Shown: one piece after another, positions 7,708-17,369 of the stretch | How the letters are laid out: the number at the start of each line of letters is the position of its first letter | How positions within the stretch are numbered: the stretch's first letter is position 1 | NCBI GenBank assembly: GCA_023412495.1 | Contig: JAEYNP010000049.1 | Location: 1-41,924 of the forward strand | DNA length: 41,924 bases | From: Pseudomonadota bacterium | GTDB lineage: Bacteria; Desulfobacterota; Desulfobulbia; Desulfobulbales; Desulfocapsaceae | Direction: 5' to 3' | The notes under the pieces: model-generated | Database searches by the model: none | The model's input: the letters and a program-made list of their open reading frames with translations, nothing else | Told to the model about the DNA's origin: nothing | Position numbers and translations under genes: made by a program

Positions 7708-8622
7708 ATGCTTCTCGTACTCGAACAACTTCTGAACGGCCTGCAGCTCGGCATCACCCTGTTCCTGATGTCGGCAGGGCTGACGCTCGTCTTCGGCATC
7801 ATGCAGGTGATCAACCTGGCCCATGGCTCGTTCTACATGATCGGCGCCTACGTTGGGGCGACGGTGGCCGGCTGGACCGGCTCCTTTGCGCTGGCGATGG
7901 CCGCGGCAGTCGCGGCCGCCATGGTGGCCGGCTGCCTGGTGGAAATCCTCGTCCTCCGCCGCCTGTACGCCCGCGAGCATCTCGACCAGGTGCTCGCGAC
8001 CTTCGGCCTCATCATGTTTTTCAACGAGCTGACGAGAATAATCTGGGGGCGGCAGCCGCTCTTCGTTCAGGTCCCGGCCCCGCTCGCGGGCAGTGTCGAG
8101 CTGCTGCCGGGCCTGCCCTACCCCGCCTACCGTCTGGCGGTGATTGCCGTTGGGCTGCTCGTCGCGGCAATGCTCTGGTTCATCTTCGCCAGGACCAGGC
8201 TCGGCATGCAGATCCGGGCCGGCGCGGTGAACCGGGAGATGATCGGCGCCCTCGGCGTGAATATCAAACTCCTCTACACCCTGGTCTTCGGCATGGGGAC
8301 GATGCTCGCCGGACTCGCCGGTATCATGGCCGGGCCCATTCTCGCGGTGGAATCGGGCATGGGCGAGTCCATTCTCATTCTCACCTTCGTGGTCATCGTC
8401 ATCGGCGGCATCGGCTCGATCCGGGGCGCGGTGGCCGGGGCTCTCCTGGTCGGCATGGTCGACACCCTCGGCCGGGCCTTCCTACCGGAACTCCTGCGCC
8501 TCTTCATGACGGCCGCAACCGCCGACAGCGTCGCCGCATCCCTTGCCTCCATGGCCATCTACATCCTCATGGCAATCGTCCTGGTCGTCAAGCCGCGGGG
8601 CCTCTTTCCCGCCCCCGCGTGA
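7708..8622 (+). CDS. livH: HAAT-family ABC importer permease LivH
   Basis: A 304-residue polytopic inner-membrane permease with about eight hydrophobic segments. The family signature is plain: LLNGLQLGITLFLMSAGLTLVFGIMQVINLAHGSFYMIGAY at the N-terminus and the cytoplasmic EAA-like loop with GMQIRAGAVNREMIGALGVN (about 170-190), followed by AGLAGIMAGPI and IGGIGSIRGAVAGALLVG. It forms the translocation pore with LivM and contacts the LivG/LivF ATPases. The ATG at 7708 gives the expected N-terminus, but no ribosome site precedes it because the inverted-repeat element ends there. Translation may use weak pairing or coupling. The livM start follows within ten bases of the stop. Confidence 0.92.
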   Translation: MLLVLEQLLNGLQLGITLFLMSAGLTLVFGIMQVINLAHGSFYMIGAYVGATVAGWTGSFALAMAAAVAAAMVAGCLVEILVLRRLYAREHLDQVLATFGLIMFFNELTRIIWGRQPLFVQVPAPLAGSVELLPGLPYPAYRLAVIAVGLLVAAMLWFIFARTRLGMQIRAGAVNREMIGALGVNIKLLYTLVFGMGTMLAGLAGIMAGPILAVESGMGESILILTFVVIVIGGIGSIRGAVAGALLVGMVDTLGRAFLPELLRLFMTAATADSVAASLASMAIYILMAIVLVVKPRGLFPAPA

Positions 8623-8629
8623 ACCAACC

Positions 8630-9628
8630 ATGCTCAAAAGAAAACAGCTGACCATCGCCGGCGGAGCACTCCTGCTGCTCCTTCTCCCGCCGGCCGCCCA
8701 CCTTGCCGGTGAACCCTATTTAGTCTCCCTGGCGAGCAGGATGGTGATCTACGGCCTCGCCGCGGCGAGCCTCGACCTGCTGCTCGGCTACGGGGCAATG
8801 ATCAGCCTCGGCCATGCCGCATTCGTGGGCGTCGGCGCCTATGTCGTCGGGATCTTTCATTTCCACAGCTTCGAGGCGGAGCCGATCCTCACCTGGCCCT
8901 TTCTTTTTGCGGGCAGCGAGAACGGTCTCCTGGTCCTGCCATTTGCTATGCTTGCCGCCGCTGCCGCCGCCCTGGTTATCGGGGCGCTCAGCCTGCGCAC
9001 CACGGGCATGCATTTCATCATGATCACCCTGGCTTTTGCCCAGATGCTCTTCTATTTCTTCGTGTCGCTCGAGAAATACGGCGGCGACGACGGCCTCACC
9101 CTCTATTCGCGGACCAAGCTGCCGGGGCTCGACCTGGACAACGACATCCAGTTCTATTACCTCTGCCTCGCATTGCTGTTTCTCTTTCTCTATCTGGCCG
9201 CAAGGCTGGTCCACTCGCGGTTCGGCCTCATCATCCGCGGCGCCGGCAACAACGACCGGCGGATCAGAGGTCTCGGCATCCCTTCAAACCGTTACCGGCT
9301 GGCCGCTTTCGTCATCGCGGGAGGGACCGCGGGCCTTGCAGGGGCGCTCCTGGCCAACCAGACGGAGTACGTCAGCCCGGGGCTGATGCACTGGACGCTC
9401 TCGGGCGAGTTGATGGTCATGGTCCTGCTCGGCGGCCTCGGCACCCTCTTCGGGCCTGTGCTCGGGGCTGCGGTCTTTCTCATGCTGGAAGAAACCCTTG
9501 CCATGTACACCGAACACTGGATGGTCTACATGGGACCATTTCTGGTGCTGACGGTGATTTTTGCCAAAAACGGCCTCTTCGGGATTCTGACGGGCCTGTT
9601 GACCGGGAGGAAAGCGCGGAATGACTGA
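8630..9628 (+). CDS. livM: HAAT-family ABC importer permease LivM
   Basis: A 332-residue membrane permease. The frame is open further upstream, but the start is placed at ATG 8630: the upstream extension is low-complexity and overlaps livH, whereas MLKRKQLTIAGGALLLLLL is a normal first helix. LivM hallmarks are visible: LLLGYGAMISLGHAAFVGVGAY, RTTGMHFIMITLAFAQM, the cytoplasmic loop FGLIIRGAGNNDRRIRGLGIP, and GGLGTLFGPVLGAAVF. It pairs with LivH to form the channel. It overlaps livG by eight bases, so the two are translationally coupled. Confidence 0.92.
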   Translation: MLKRKQLTIAGGALLLLLLPPAAHLAGEPYLVSLASRMVIYGLAAASLDLLLGYGAMISLGHAAFVGVGAYVVGIFHFHSFEAEPILTWPFLFAGSENGLLVLPFAMLAAAAAALVIGALSLRTTGMHFIMITLAFAQMLFYFFVSLEKYGGDDGLTLYSRTKLPGLDLDNDIQFYYLCLALLFLFLYLAARLVHSRFGLIIRGAGNNDRRIRGLGIPSNRYRLAAFVIAGGTAGLAGALLANQTEYVSPGLMHWTLSGELMVMVLLGGLGTLFGPVLGAAVFLMLEETLAMYTEHWMVYMGPFLVLTVIFAKNGLFGILTGLLTGRKARND

Positions 9629-10376
9629 GCCCCTCATACAGATCGAGGGCCTGCGCAAAGCGTTCGGGGCGCTGCAGGCCACCGACGACCTCTCCTTTAC
9701 CATCGAGCGGGGACACATCCACGCCCTCATCGGCCCGAATGGCGCCGGCAAGACCACCGCGGTCAACCAGCTGAGCGGCGACCTGCTCCCCGACGCCGGC
9801 ACCATCCGCTTCAAGGGTCGCGACATCACCCGGCTGAAGTCATACAGGCGGGCCCGGCTCGGCATCGCCAGGTCCTTTCAGATCACTCATATCTTCGAAA
9901 ATCTCAGCGTTGCCGAAAACATGGCGATCGCCCTCTGCGCCCGGGCGGGCCACAACTTCCGCTTCTTCCGCCACTGGCGCAGGGCATCGCTCGTGAAAGA
10001 CGATCTCGAGACCGCCCTTGCACGGGTCGACCTGCTGCACCGGGCCGAGCTTGCCGCCTGTCATCTGTCGCACGGGGAAAAGCGTCAGCTGGAGGTGGGG
10101 ATGACCCTGGTCGGCCGGCCGGAGCTGCTCATCCTCGACGAACCGATGGCCGGCATGGGTCCCGGCGGCACGGTGGAGCTGACTAAACTTATTCGCAAGC
10201 TGAAGGGGGAAGTGACCATTCTCCTCGTGGAACACGACATGGACGTGGTCTTCTCCCTTGCCGACCGGGTGACGGTGCTGGTCTACGGGGCGAACATCGC
10301 CACCGGGACACCGGACGATATCAAGGGCAACCGGGATGTTCGCGAGGCGTACCTGGGGGACAACGGCGATGCTTGA
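9621..10376 (+). CDS. livG: HAAT-family ABC importer ATPase LivG
   Basis: A 251-residue cytoplasmic ATP-binding subunit. The Walker A box is GPNGAGKTT (residues 38-46), the signature is LSHGEKRQLEVG (Ser-His-Gly variant typical of LivG) and the Walker B is LLILDEPMAGM, with the switch His in LVEHDMDVV. The LivG-specific insert after the Q-loop (FQITHIFENLSVAENM) is present. A good GGAGGAAA ribosome site lies within the end of livM. It overlaps livF by eight bases. Confidence 0.94.
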   Translation: MTEPLIQIEGLRKAFGALQATDDLSFTIERGHIHALIGPNGAGKTTAVNQLSGDLLPDAGTIRFKGRDITRLKSYRRARLGIARSFQITHIFENLSVAENMAIALCARAGHNFRFFRHWRRASLVKDDLETALARVDLLHRAELAACHLSHGEKRQLEVGMTLVGRPELLILDEPMAGMGPGGTVELTKLIRKLKGEVTILLVEHDMDVVFSLADRVTVLVYGANIATGTPDDIKGNRDVREAYLGDNGDA

Positions 10377-11073
10377 GGTGGACAACATCACCTGCTACTA
10401 CGGCGAGAGTCAGGCGCTCTTCGGGGTGTCGCTGACGGTTGCCGAGTCCGAGGTGGTGACGCTGCTCGGCCGCAACGGCATGGGCAAGAGTACGACCATC
10501 CGCGCCATCATGGGACTCACTCCGGCCAATTCCGGCACCATCCGCTACCAGGGCCGCGAGATCCACAACCTGCCAGGTTACCGCATCGCCCGGATGGGGC
10601 TGGGTCTCGTGCCCGAAGGACGGCAGATTTTCCCCAACCTGACGGTACGGGAAAATCTCATAGCCACCGCCGCAAACTACCGGAGGGCGCCCGAACCCTA
10701 CTCGCTCGCCGATATACTCGAAATCTTCCCAAGGCTTGGCGACAGGCTCAATCATTACGGCAACCAGCTGTCCGGCGGCGAGCAGCAGATGCTCGCCATC
10801 GGTCGGGCGTTGATGATCAACCCCGGTTTCCTGATCCTCGACGAGGCCACAGAGGGGCTCGCCCCCCTGATCCGCAAGGAGATCTGGCGGGGCCTGAACA
10901 TCCTGAAGGGCAAGGGTCTTGCCATCCTCATCATCGACAAGAACATCGAAGCCCTCATGGCGATTGCCGAACGACATTATATCATGGAGAAAGGGCGGAT
11001 CGTCTGGCACGGCACCACCCAAGAGCTGCGGCAAGGGCCGGAGCTCAGATCCCGCTACCTGGGAATCGACTGA
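10369..11073 (+). CDS. livF: HAAT-family ABC importer ATPase LivF
   Basis: A 234-residue ATPase starting at ATG 10369; an upstream in-frame ATG (10336) only adds residues overlapping livG. Walker A is GRNGMGKST (34-42), the signature is LSGGEQQMLAIGRAL, Walker B is FLILDEATEGL. The LivF-type motif GLVPEGRQIFPNLTV is intact. The switch His seems to be replaced by Lys (IIDKNIEAL where LVEQN or LVEHD-type sequence is usual); LivF proteins vary here. It is the second nucleotide-binding subunit of the importer. Its stop codon overlaps the start of the next gene by one base. Confidence 0.93.
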   Translation: MLEVDNITCYYGESQALFGVSLTVAESEVVTLLGRNGMGKSTTIRAIMGLTPANSGTIRYQGREIHNLPGYRIARMGLGLVPEGRQIFPNLTVRENLIATAANYRRAPEPYSLADILEIFPRLGDRLNHYGNQLSGGEQQMLAIGRALMINPGFLILDEATEGLAPLIRKEIWRGLNILKGKGLAILIIDKNIEALMAIAERHYIMEKGRIVWHGTTQELRQGPELRSRYLGID

Positions 11074-12287
11074 TGAAAAATCCGAAGACAAGGGACGTTC
11101 TCGCTGCAGCCCTGCCGAGCCGGCAGCAGTTTGAGAGCGTAAGGCGCTTCAAGGTCGCCATCTGGCTGCTGATGACCACCGCCCTCGCCTGCGGATTCCT
11201 GCATCATCTGGTGCCGCCCGCCGTGATGAATTTCGAGCGGCTGCATATCTTTCTCTTCAACCTGTGCAGCGGCGGCACCCTTCTCGTCTTCTTCACCGAA
11301 AACCGCCGGGAATTGAGCGTAAGAGGCGCCCTCTTTTTGACCCTGGCACTGGCCTTTGCCCTGTGCGCCTTTTTCGGCTGGCATTCGGCTGCCCTGATCA
11401 TTCCACTCATCCTTGCCGTCCTCATCGAAAACGTCCGGATCCGCCATTTCGGCAGCCGCCTGCCGAGAGCCCTCTTTTCGTCGACCGAGAGCACCTCGCG
11501 CAAGTTCCATCAGGCGGCGCTTCTCTGTCTCTCCCTGGGCCTCGTGACCTCGAGCCTCGCCATCGCCAACAGCGAATACGGCCGTTGGGTGGATCTGGAA
11601 AAACTGAAACTCGACACCTTCTTCCTCGGCTTCTCCTTCCCGCTTTCACTGATCAGCATGTCGGCCATCTTCACCCTGATGAAGGACGAGGTGAAATTCT
11701 CGGTGGCCTGTCTGAAGGAGCTGTCCTTCTGGGTCATCAACCTCGGGGTCATCATCTTCTTCGTGTTCATCCTGGCAGGGTGGTTCATGCCCCAGGTGGC
11801 AATCTCCATCATCCTGTTCCTGGCTGTGGCCCTCATCCTCTACCTCTATTGGAAACAGGGAATCCGGCTGCAGCAGAAGGCCTTTCTGACCTCGGGCATC
11901 CTCTTTCTCCTCATTACCTCCGTCACCGGCATCATCTACATCCTGCTCGCCCTGTCCGCCGCCTACGATAAGGAGACCTGGCTGCCGCTGCTCCGCATCC
12001 ACGCCTTCACCGCCCTCTACGGCTGGAACCTGAGCGGCCTGGCGGTGATCAGCCGGCACGACGATTTCCCTATCCAACTCCACTCCCAGAAGGTGATCGC
12101 CATCCACTGGCTGACCGTCTGCATCCTCTGCCCCTTGGGCTATTTCTTTCCCGCCGCCGCGGTCCTGGCCGTCTTCTGCTACGGCGGATTGCTCTATATC
12201 CTCTTCTTCAGTGCGGGCAAGATCGACCAGGGCGTGGTCAGGCTGGAAGACCGGGTGCTGACGGGAAATCGCGCCGAGCGGCAATAA
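11073..12287 (+). CDS. Unrecognised polytopic inner-membrane protein coupled to livF
   Basis: A 404-residue hydrophobic protein with about eleven or twelve membrane helices (for example 27-47, 55-75, 85-120 as a pair, 240-265, 270-290, 300-325, 355-395 as a pair) and a short basic N-terminus. Its start overlaps the livF stop (ATGA), so it is made with the importer. Several histidines lie in or beside helices (LHHLV, RLHIF, GWHSA, RIHAFTALYGWN, IAIHWLT), which is reminiscent of haem- or metal-binding membrane proteins, but I cannot name a family. It could be an accessory transporter, a sensor or an unrelated respiratory protein. No soluble domain is present. The function is unknown. Confidence 0.75.
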   Translation: MKNPKTRDVLAAALPSRQQFESVRRFKVAIWLLMTTALACGFLHHLVPPAVMNFERLHIFLFNLCSGGTLLVFFTENRRELSVRGALFLTLALAFALCAFFGWHSAALIIPLILAVLIENVRIRHFGSRLPRALFSSTESTSRKFHQAALLCLSLGLVTSSLAIANSEYGRWVDLEKLKLDTFFLGFSFPLSLISMSAIFTLMKDEVKFSVACLKELSFWVINLGVIIFFVFILAGWFMPQVAISIILFLAVALILYLYWKQGIRLQQKAFLTSGILFLLITSVTGIIYILLALSAAYDKETWLPLLRIHAFTALYGWNLSGLAVISRHDDFPIQLHSQKVIAIHWLTVCILCPLGYFFPAAAVLAVFCYGGLLYILFFSAGKIDQGVVRLEDRVLTGNRAERQ

Positions 12288-12317
12288 CAACCATCCCTTA
12301 AGATTCCCAACAACGAT

Positions 12318-12346
12318 TTGTTTTCAAACCCTCTTCCGGGTATACT
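12318..12346 (+). promoter_or_regulatory. Sigma-70-type promoter of the hox operon
   Basis: TTGTTT (12318-12323) and TATACT (12341-12346) are separated by the ideal 17 bases and lie about 80 bases before the hoxE start, in the only sizeable gap upstream of the operon. The -10 is near consensus and the -35 moderate, which often means activator help. No obvious operator was recognised. Confidence 0.55.
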
Positions 12347-12427
12347 GAGCCCACCCCCCGCTTTCCAAAATTTACCTTGAGCTGTTTGTCTTCCGCCCCG
12401 TTGCCCGGCAACGAAAGGAGGCAGTCG

Positions 12428-12946
12428 ATGAAGGAAGAGAGCGCTGTAGCGGCCGGAACGCCGAAAACGGCAAAAGCCGCGGATGACCACCGGCTTCGGC
12501 TGGTCAACCGCACCATGCAGCTCCACCGGAACCAGGCCCATGCACTGATCGAGACGCTGCACACCGTCCAGGAATCCTTCGGCTATCTTGACGAAGACGT
12601 CCTGCGGCACGTAGCGGCTTCGCTGCGTGTCCCGCTCAGCCGGGTCTATGCGGTGGCCACCTTTTACCATTCCTTCACCCTCAAGCCCCCGGGCGAACAC
12701 ACCTGCGTGATCTGCATGGGCACCGCCTGCTATATCGGCGGCTCGGGGGACATCCTCGGGCGCATCCGGGAAAAATTCGGCATTTCGGCGGGCGAAACGA
12801 CCCCCGACGGCAAGGTCTCGCTTTTGGTGGCGAGATGCCTCGGCTCCTGCGGCCTCGCCCCGGCGGGCGTCTTCGACGGCGAGGTGGCCGGCAAGCTGAA
12901 TCCGGAAACGGTGATCGAGAAATTAAGGAGGGTTTCAGATCCATGA
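12428..12946 (+). CDS. hoxE: NAD-linked hydrogenase diaphorase subunit HoxE ([2Fe-2S], NuoE-like)
   Basis: A 172-residue protein of the NuoE/HoxE thioredoxin-like ferredoxin family. The [2Fe-2S] ligands are Cys96 and Cys101 (CMGTAC) and Cys137 and Cys141 (CLGSC). The start at 12428 is chosen because AAAGGAGG lies six bases upstream; an in-frame upstream ATG at 12377 lacks one. It is the electron-entry or accessory subunit of the diaphorase part of the bidirectional hydrogenase. Its stop overlaps the hoxF start (ATGA), and it is the first gene of the operon. Confidence 0.92.
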   Translation: MKEESAVAAGTPKTAKAADDHRLRLVNRTMQLHRNQAHALIETLHTVQESFGYLDEDVLRHVAASLRVPLSRVYAVATFYHSFTLKPPGEHTCVICMGTACYIGGSGDILGRIREKFGISAGETTPDGKVSLLVARCLGSCGLAPAGVFDGEVAGKLNPETVIEKLRRVSDP

Positions 12947-14589
12947 CGCTCAATATTGAAGATCTGCACCAGATCGCCAAAATCGAAAGGGATATCCAGG
13001 AAGGCTTCCGCCACCGCATCCACGTCTGCGTCGCCGCCGGATGCCTGTCCTGCGGCAGCGCTGCGGTAAAGGAAGCCCTGGAAAAGGAAGTAGCTCGTCG
13101 TGGCCTGGCCAACTGGTGCCGGGTGAAAGGCGTCGGCTGCCTCGGGCTCTGCACTGCCGGCCCCCTCATCGCCCTCGACCCGGGCACCACTTACTACCAG
13201 GGGGTGACCGTGGCCGATGTTCCTGACATCCTCGATGCACTGGGGGGCGGCCCGGTGAGCCGGCTGGTCTGCCCTGCCGACTCCGCCTTCTTTGCCCGGC
13301 AGCACCGTGTCGTCCTTGAAAACTGCGGGATCATCGACCCGGAGCGGATCGAGGAATATATCGCCGCTGACGGCTACGAGGGATTGCACGCCGCCGTGAC
13401 CCGAATGACCCCGCAGGAGGTGATCGACGAGGTGACCGAGAGCGGGCTTCGCGGCCGGGGCGGGGCAGGTTTCCCCACCGGCCTGAAATGGCGGACCGTC
13501 TCGAAGACTGTGGATCCGGTTAAGTTCGTCATCTGTAACGGCGACGAGGGCGACCCGGGGGCCTTCATGGACCGCAGCGTGCTGGAGAGCGACCCCCACC
13601 GGGTGATCGAAGGCATGGCCATCGCCGGCTACGCCACCGGGGCGAGCCAGGGCTTCATCTATGTCCGGGCCGAGTACCCCCTGGCCGTGAAGAGGCTGCG
13701 CCAGGCGCTGGTCCAGGCGGAACGCATGGGCCTGCTCGGCAACAATATCTTCAACACCACCTTCAGTTTTTCGGTAAAGGTCCGCCTGGGCGCAGGCGCC
13801 TTCGTCTGCGGTGAGGAGACGGCGCTGATCGCCTCCATAGAGGGCCGGATGGGCCGCCCCCGCCCCCGCCCGCCGTATCCGGCCGAGTACGGCCTCTGGG
13901 AGCACCCGACGCTGATCAACAACGTCGAGACGTTTGCCAATATTGCGCCGATCATCAGACGAGGCGGCAAATGGCTTGCCGGGATCGGCACGGAAAAGAG
14001 CAAGGGCACCAAGGTCTTCGCCCTGGCCGGAAAGATCGTCAACACCGGCCTGATCGAGATCCCCATGGGCACCACGCTGCGCGAGATCGTCTACGACATC
14101 GGCGGCGGCATCCCCGAGGGCAGGAAATTCAAGGCGGTGCAGACCGGCGGGCCGTCCGGCGGCTGCATCCCCGAGCAGTTCCTCGACATGTCGGTGGACT
14201 ACGAGTCACTCCTCCAGGTCGGCTCGATCATGGGCTCCGGCGGCATGATTGTCATGGACGAGACCTCCTGCATGGTCGATGTGGCAAAATTCTTCATGGA
14301 ATTCTGCATGTCCGAGTCCTGCGGCAAATGCATCCCCTGCCGGGTGGGTACGCGGCAGGTCCACGATCTGCTTGACATAATTTCGGCAAATCGGGCGACG
14401 CCCGCTGATCTCGCCACCCTCGAGGATCTCTGCGACCTGATGAAGAATACCAGCCTCTGCGGGCTGGGCCAGAGCGCGCCCAATCCGGTCCTGACCACGC
14501 TGCGCTACTTCCGCCGCGAATACCTCGCCCATATCGATGAAAAGATCTGTCTTGCCGGCTCCTGCAAGGTCTCCGAGGAGGTATTATGA
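12943..14589 (+). CDS. hoxF: NAD-linked hydrogenase diaphorase flavoprotein HoxF (NuoF-like)
   Basis: A 548-residue protein starting at ATG 12943, preceded by AAGGAGG; the longer frame to 12835 is a shadow of hoxE. An N-terminal thioredoxin-like [2Fe-2S] domain ([10 protein letters not shown], then GCLGLC) precedes the NuoF core. That core has the NADH site [13 protein letters not shown], the FMN site [25 protein letters not shown], and the [4Fe-4S] ligands SCGKCIPCR plus TSLCGLG. This subunit oxidises NADH or reduces NAD+ and passes electrons to HoxU. It overlaps hoxE and hoxU by four bases each. The same fold occurs in NADH-dependent formate dehydrogenases and electron-bifurcating [FeFe] hydrogenases, but the downstream hoxYH genes fix the assignment. 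Confidence 0.94.
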   Translation: MTLNIEDLHQIAKIERDIQEGFRHRIHVCVAAGCLSCGSAAVKEALEKEVARRGLANWCRVKGVGCLGLCTAGPLIALDPGTTYYQGVTVADVPDILDALGGGPVSRLVCPADSAFFARQHRVVLENCGIIDPERIEEYIAADGYEGLHAAVTRMTPQEVIDEVTESGLRGRGGAGFPTGLKWRTVSKTVDPVKFVICNGDEGDPGAFMDRSVLESDPHRVIEGMAIAGYATGASQGFIYVRAEYPLAVKRLRQALVQAERMGLLGNNIFNTTFSFSVKVRLGAGAFVCGEETALIASIEGRMGRPRPRPPYPAEYGLWEHPTLINNVETFANIAPIIRRGGKWLAGIGTEKSKGTKVFALAGKIVNTGLIEIPMGTTLREIVYDIGGGIPEGRKFKAVQTGGPSGGCIPEQFLDMSVDYESLLQVGSIMGSGGMIVMDETSCMVDVAKFFMEFCMSESCGKCIPCRVGTRQVHDLLDIISANRATPADLATLEDLCDLMKNTSLCGLGQSAPNPVLTTLRYFRREYLAHIDEKICLAGSCKVSEEVL

Positions 14590-15344
14590 TCCATCATCCG
14601 CCCAAAAAACACCGCACCGATCTCAATCCGTCACGGCTCCTGACCTTCAGGATCGACGACCGCGATGTCACTGCCCGGGAGGACGAATCGATCCTGACCG
14701 TCGCCCGCCAGAACGGCATCGCCATCCCCACTCTCTGCCATCTGGACGGCCTGTCGGAGCGTGGCGCCTGCCGGTTGTGCATTGTCGAGATCAAAGGCAT
14801 GCCGCGGCTGCAGCCGGCCTGCGTGACCTTCCCCCGCCAGGATATGGAGGTAATCACCAACTCCGGGCGGGTGGTCGAGTACCGCAAAAAGATACTCGAA
14901 CTACTTTTTACCGAGCGCAATCACGTCTGCTCGGTCTGCGTCTCGAACGGCCACTGCGAACTTCAGAACCTGGCGGTGGAGCTGGGCGTCTCCCATGTCC
15001 GCTATAGCTATCTCTATCCCCGCCACACCATCGACGCCTCCCACAGCCGATTTGCCATCGATCACAACCGCTGCATCCTCTGTCTGCGCTGCGTGCGGGT
15101 CTGCGACGAGATCGAGGGTGCCCACACCTGGGACGTCATGGGCCGCGGCATCGCCTCGAAGGTGATCACCGACCTCAACCAGCCCTGGGGAACATCGGAA
15201 ACCTGCACCAGCTGCGGCAAGTGCGTGCAGGTCTGCCCAACCGGGGCGCTGACGGAAAAAGGCCGGTCGGTGTCGGAGATGATCAAGCGCCGGCAGTTCC
15301 TGCCCTACCTGCAATTGATGCGTGGGAGGCGCGAGGAGCCATGA
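14586..15344 (+). CDS. hoxU: NAD-linked hydrogenase diaphorase subunit HoxU (iron-sulfur)
   Basis: A 252-residue electron-transfer protein matching the N-terminal part of NuoG. It has a plant-type [2Fe-2S] centre (Cys51, then CRLC at 62-65 and Cys78), the His-Cys3 [4Fe-4S] motif [13 protein letters not shown], and two ferredoxin-type [4Fe-4S] sites ([11 protein letters not shown] and [12 protein letters not shown]). These clusters wire HoxF to the hydrogenase module HoxYH. The start ATG overlaps the hoxF stop and the stop overlaps hoxY. The length is that of stand-alone HoxU, without the molybdopterin-like C-terminus of NuoG. Confidence 0.94.
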   Translation: MIHHPPKKHRTDLNPSRLLTFRIDDRDVTAREDESILTVARQNGIAIPTLCHLDGLSERGACRLCIVEIKGMPRLQPACVTFPRQDMEVITNSGRVVEYRKKILELLFTERNHVCSVCVSNGHCELQNLAVELGVSHVRYSYLYPRHTIDASHSRFAIDHNRCILCLRCVRVCDEIEGAHTWDVMGRGIASKVITDLNQPWGTSETCTSCGKCVQVCPTGALTEKGRSVSEMIKRRQFLPYLQLMRGRREEP

Positions 15345-15886
15345 GCAAAACTGGAATTGCCACAATCTGGCTGGACGGCTGTTCCGGCTGCCATATGTCT
15401 CTCTTGGACATTGACGAGCATCTCCTGGAACTGGCGGGGAGAATCGAGCTGCTCGCAAGCCCCTTGGTCGACCGAAAAATGAAAAATTTTCCCGAGGTGG
15501 ATGTCGCCTTGGTCGAGGGGGCGGTCAGTACGACCGCGGATGTGGAAAATATTCGGATCGTGCGTGCCCGCAGCAAAATCCTCGTTTCGCTTGGCGACTG
15601 CGCGGTTACCGCCAACGTCCCGGCCATGCGCAACCGTTTTCCGGTGGAAGAGGTTCTGCAGCGGGGGTACTCGGAGAACAGCGACAATCCGCGGGCGACG
15701 AAGCCGCAGGCCTCCACCGGAATCCCCAGCCTCTGCCGAATGGCCCGGCCGGTGCACGAAATAGTGACCGTGGACGTCTTCCTGCCCGGCTGCCCGCCGC
15801 CGGCCGCGGCGATTCTCCATCTTCTCACCGAACTGCTCGCCGGGCGCGTCCCCGACCTGCGGGATAAGAGCCGATTCGGGGCGTAA
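15341..15886 (+). CDS. hoxY: [NiFe] hydrogenase small subunit HoxY
   Basis: A 181-residue small subunit of the group 3 type, with only the proximal [4Fe-4S] cluster. Its ligands are Cys14 and Cys17 (DGCSGC), Cys87 (SLGDC) and Cys151 (LPGCPPP). There is no Tat signal or medial/distal cluster domain, as expected for a cytoplasmic enzyme. ATG 15341 with GAGGAG upstream and a four-base overlap with hoxU is the start; the upstream in-frame extension to 15221 is within hoxU. It passes electrons between the NiFe site in HoxH and HoxU. hoxH follows after 38 bases. Confidence 0.94.
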   Translation: MSKTGIATIWLDGCSGCHMSLLDIDEHLLELAGRIELLASPLVDRKMKNFPEVDVALVEGAVSTTADVENIRIVRARSKILVSLGDCAVTANVPAMRNRFPVEEVLQRGYSENSDNPRATKPQASTGIPSLCRMARPVHEIVTVDVFLPGCPPPAAAILHLLTELLAGRVPDLRDKSRFGA

Positions 15887-15924
15887 GCGTACGTTATTCA
15901 TTATGTTCTCCAGAGAGGTGCTGC

Positions 15925-17358
15925 ATGGCTGAGAAAATTATCATCGAGCCGGTCACACGGATCGAGGGACATGCCACGATCGCCATCACCCTGGGCGACG
16001 ACGGCCAGGTCCAGGATGCAAAATTCCAGGTGACCCAGTTCCGGGGATTCGAGAAGCTGTGCGAGGGCCGGCCCTACTATGAAATGCCCTCCATCACCGA
16101 ACGGATCTGCGGCATCTGTCCCGTCAGCCACTCGCTCGCCTCGGGCAGGGCCTGCGACGCCATCCTCGGCGTCCATCCGCAGGAAGGCGCGGTTTTACTG
16201 AGAAGACTGCTGAACTGCGGCGCCTTCATCCAGTCCCATGCCCTCAGTTTCTTCCACCTCTCCTCGCCGGATTTGCTGCTCGGCATGGACGCCGACCCGG
16301 CCGGCCGCAACATCCTGGGCCTCGCCGCGGCCCACCCCGAGGTCGCGAGAGACGGCATCACTCTCCGCAAAATCGGCCAGCGGATCATCGAGCTGATCAG
16401 CGGCAAGCGGATCCATGCCGCCTGGGTGGTGCCCGGCGGAGTGAATGCGCCCCTAGCCCCCGAGCACCGCGACGAGATCCGCCGGATGTTGCCGGAGGGG
16501 CTGGAGATCATCACCCGGACGCTGACCTCCTTCAAGCAGTCCCTGGACAACCACCGGGAGGAAATCCAGTTTTTTGCCAATTTTCCGAGCCTCTTCATGG
16601 GGATGGTGGACGGCGACGGCAACCTGGAACATTACCAGGGCAGGCTGCGCATCATCGACGCCAAAGGCCATATCGTCGCAGACGGCCTGGACCCTCAGAA
16701 CTACCAGGAATTTCTCGGGGAGCGGACGGAGAACTTTTCTTACTTGAAATCACCATATTACAGGCCGCTGGGCTACCCGGAGGGGATCTACCGGGTGGGC
16801 CCCGCCGCCCGCCTCAATGTCGCAGGCGGCTGCGGCACGCCGCTCGCCGACCAGGAGTGGGCGGAGTTCCGCGACCTGGAGCGGGGCCCGGTACTCAGCA
16901 GCTTTTTCAACCACTATGCCCGGTTGATCGAGATCCTCTTCTGCCTCGAGACCGCCGAAAAGCTGCTGGACAACGCGGCGTTGACCACTCCTCGGGTCCG
17001 GGCGCTGGCGGAGCCCAATTTCCCCGAGGGCGTCGGCTGTGTCGAGGCCCCGCGGGGCACCCTCATCCATCACTACCGGATCGACGACCACGGCCTGATG
17101 ACCTGGGCGAATCTTATCGTCGCCACCGGCCACAACAACCTGGCGATGAACCGGGGCGTGCTGCAGGTGGCGAGGAGGTTCGTCACGGGCCCCACGGCGC
17201 CCGAAGGCGCCTTCAACCGAGTGGAGGCGGTCATCCGCGCCTTCGACCCCTGCCTGAGCTGCTCGACCCACGCCCTGGGCGCCATGCCCCTGCGGTTCAT
17301 GTTCATGCGACCGGACGGGAGGGTGATCGGGGAGATTAAAAGATCTGGATTGTTTTAA
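15925..17358 (+). CDS. hoxH: [NiFe] hydrogenase large subunit HoxH
   Basis: A 477-residue catalytic subunit. The four NiFe ligands are Cys62 and Cys65 (RICGIC) and Cys443 and Cys446 (DPCLSC). RIEGH near the N-terminus is the usual L0 motif. A 28-residue tail follows His449, so the protein is made as a precursor that a HoxW-type endopeptidase should cut after the His. No maturation gene (hypABCDEF or hoxW) lies in the window. With HoxEFUY it forms the group 3d bidirectional NAD(P)-linked hydrogenase, which evolves H2 from NADH or oxidises H2. AGAGAGG precedes the start. Confidence 0.96.
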   Translation: MAEKIIIEPVTRIEGHATIAITLGDDGQVQDAKFQVTQFRGFEKLCEGRPYYEMPSITERICGICPVSHSLASGRACDAILGVHPQEGAVLLRRLLNCGAFIQSHALSFFHLSSPDLLLGMDADPAGRNILGLAAAHPEVARDGITLRKIGQRIIELISGKRIHAAWVVPGGVNAPLAPEHRDEIRRMLPEGLEIITRTLTSFKQSLDNHREEIQFFANFPSLFMGMVDGDGNLEHYQGRLRIIDAKGHIVADGLDPQNYQEFLGERTENFSYLKSPYYRPLGYPEGIYRVGPAARLNVAGGCGTPLADQEWAEFRDLERGPVLSSFFNHYARLIEILFCLETAEKLLDNAALTTPRVRALAEPNFPEGVGCVEAPRGTLIHHYRIDDHGLMTWANLIVATGHNNLAMNRGVLQVARRFVTGPTAPEGAFNRVEAVIRAFDPCLSCSTHALGAMPLRFMFMRPDGRVIGEIKRSGLF

Positions 17359-17369
17359 TAGAAAAGAAA

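Noticed and set aside
12835..12942. Upstream extensions of hoxF (12835) and likewise hoxY (15221), livM (8543), livF (10336) and hoxE (12377)
   Set aside because: The extensions have out-of-frame shadow composition or overlap the preceding gene, and the chosen starts match family N-termini and most have ribosome sites or ATGA-type overlaps.
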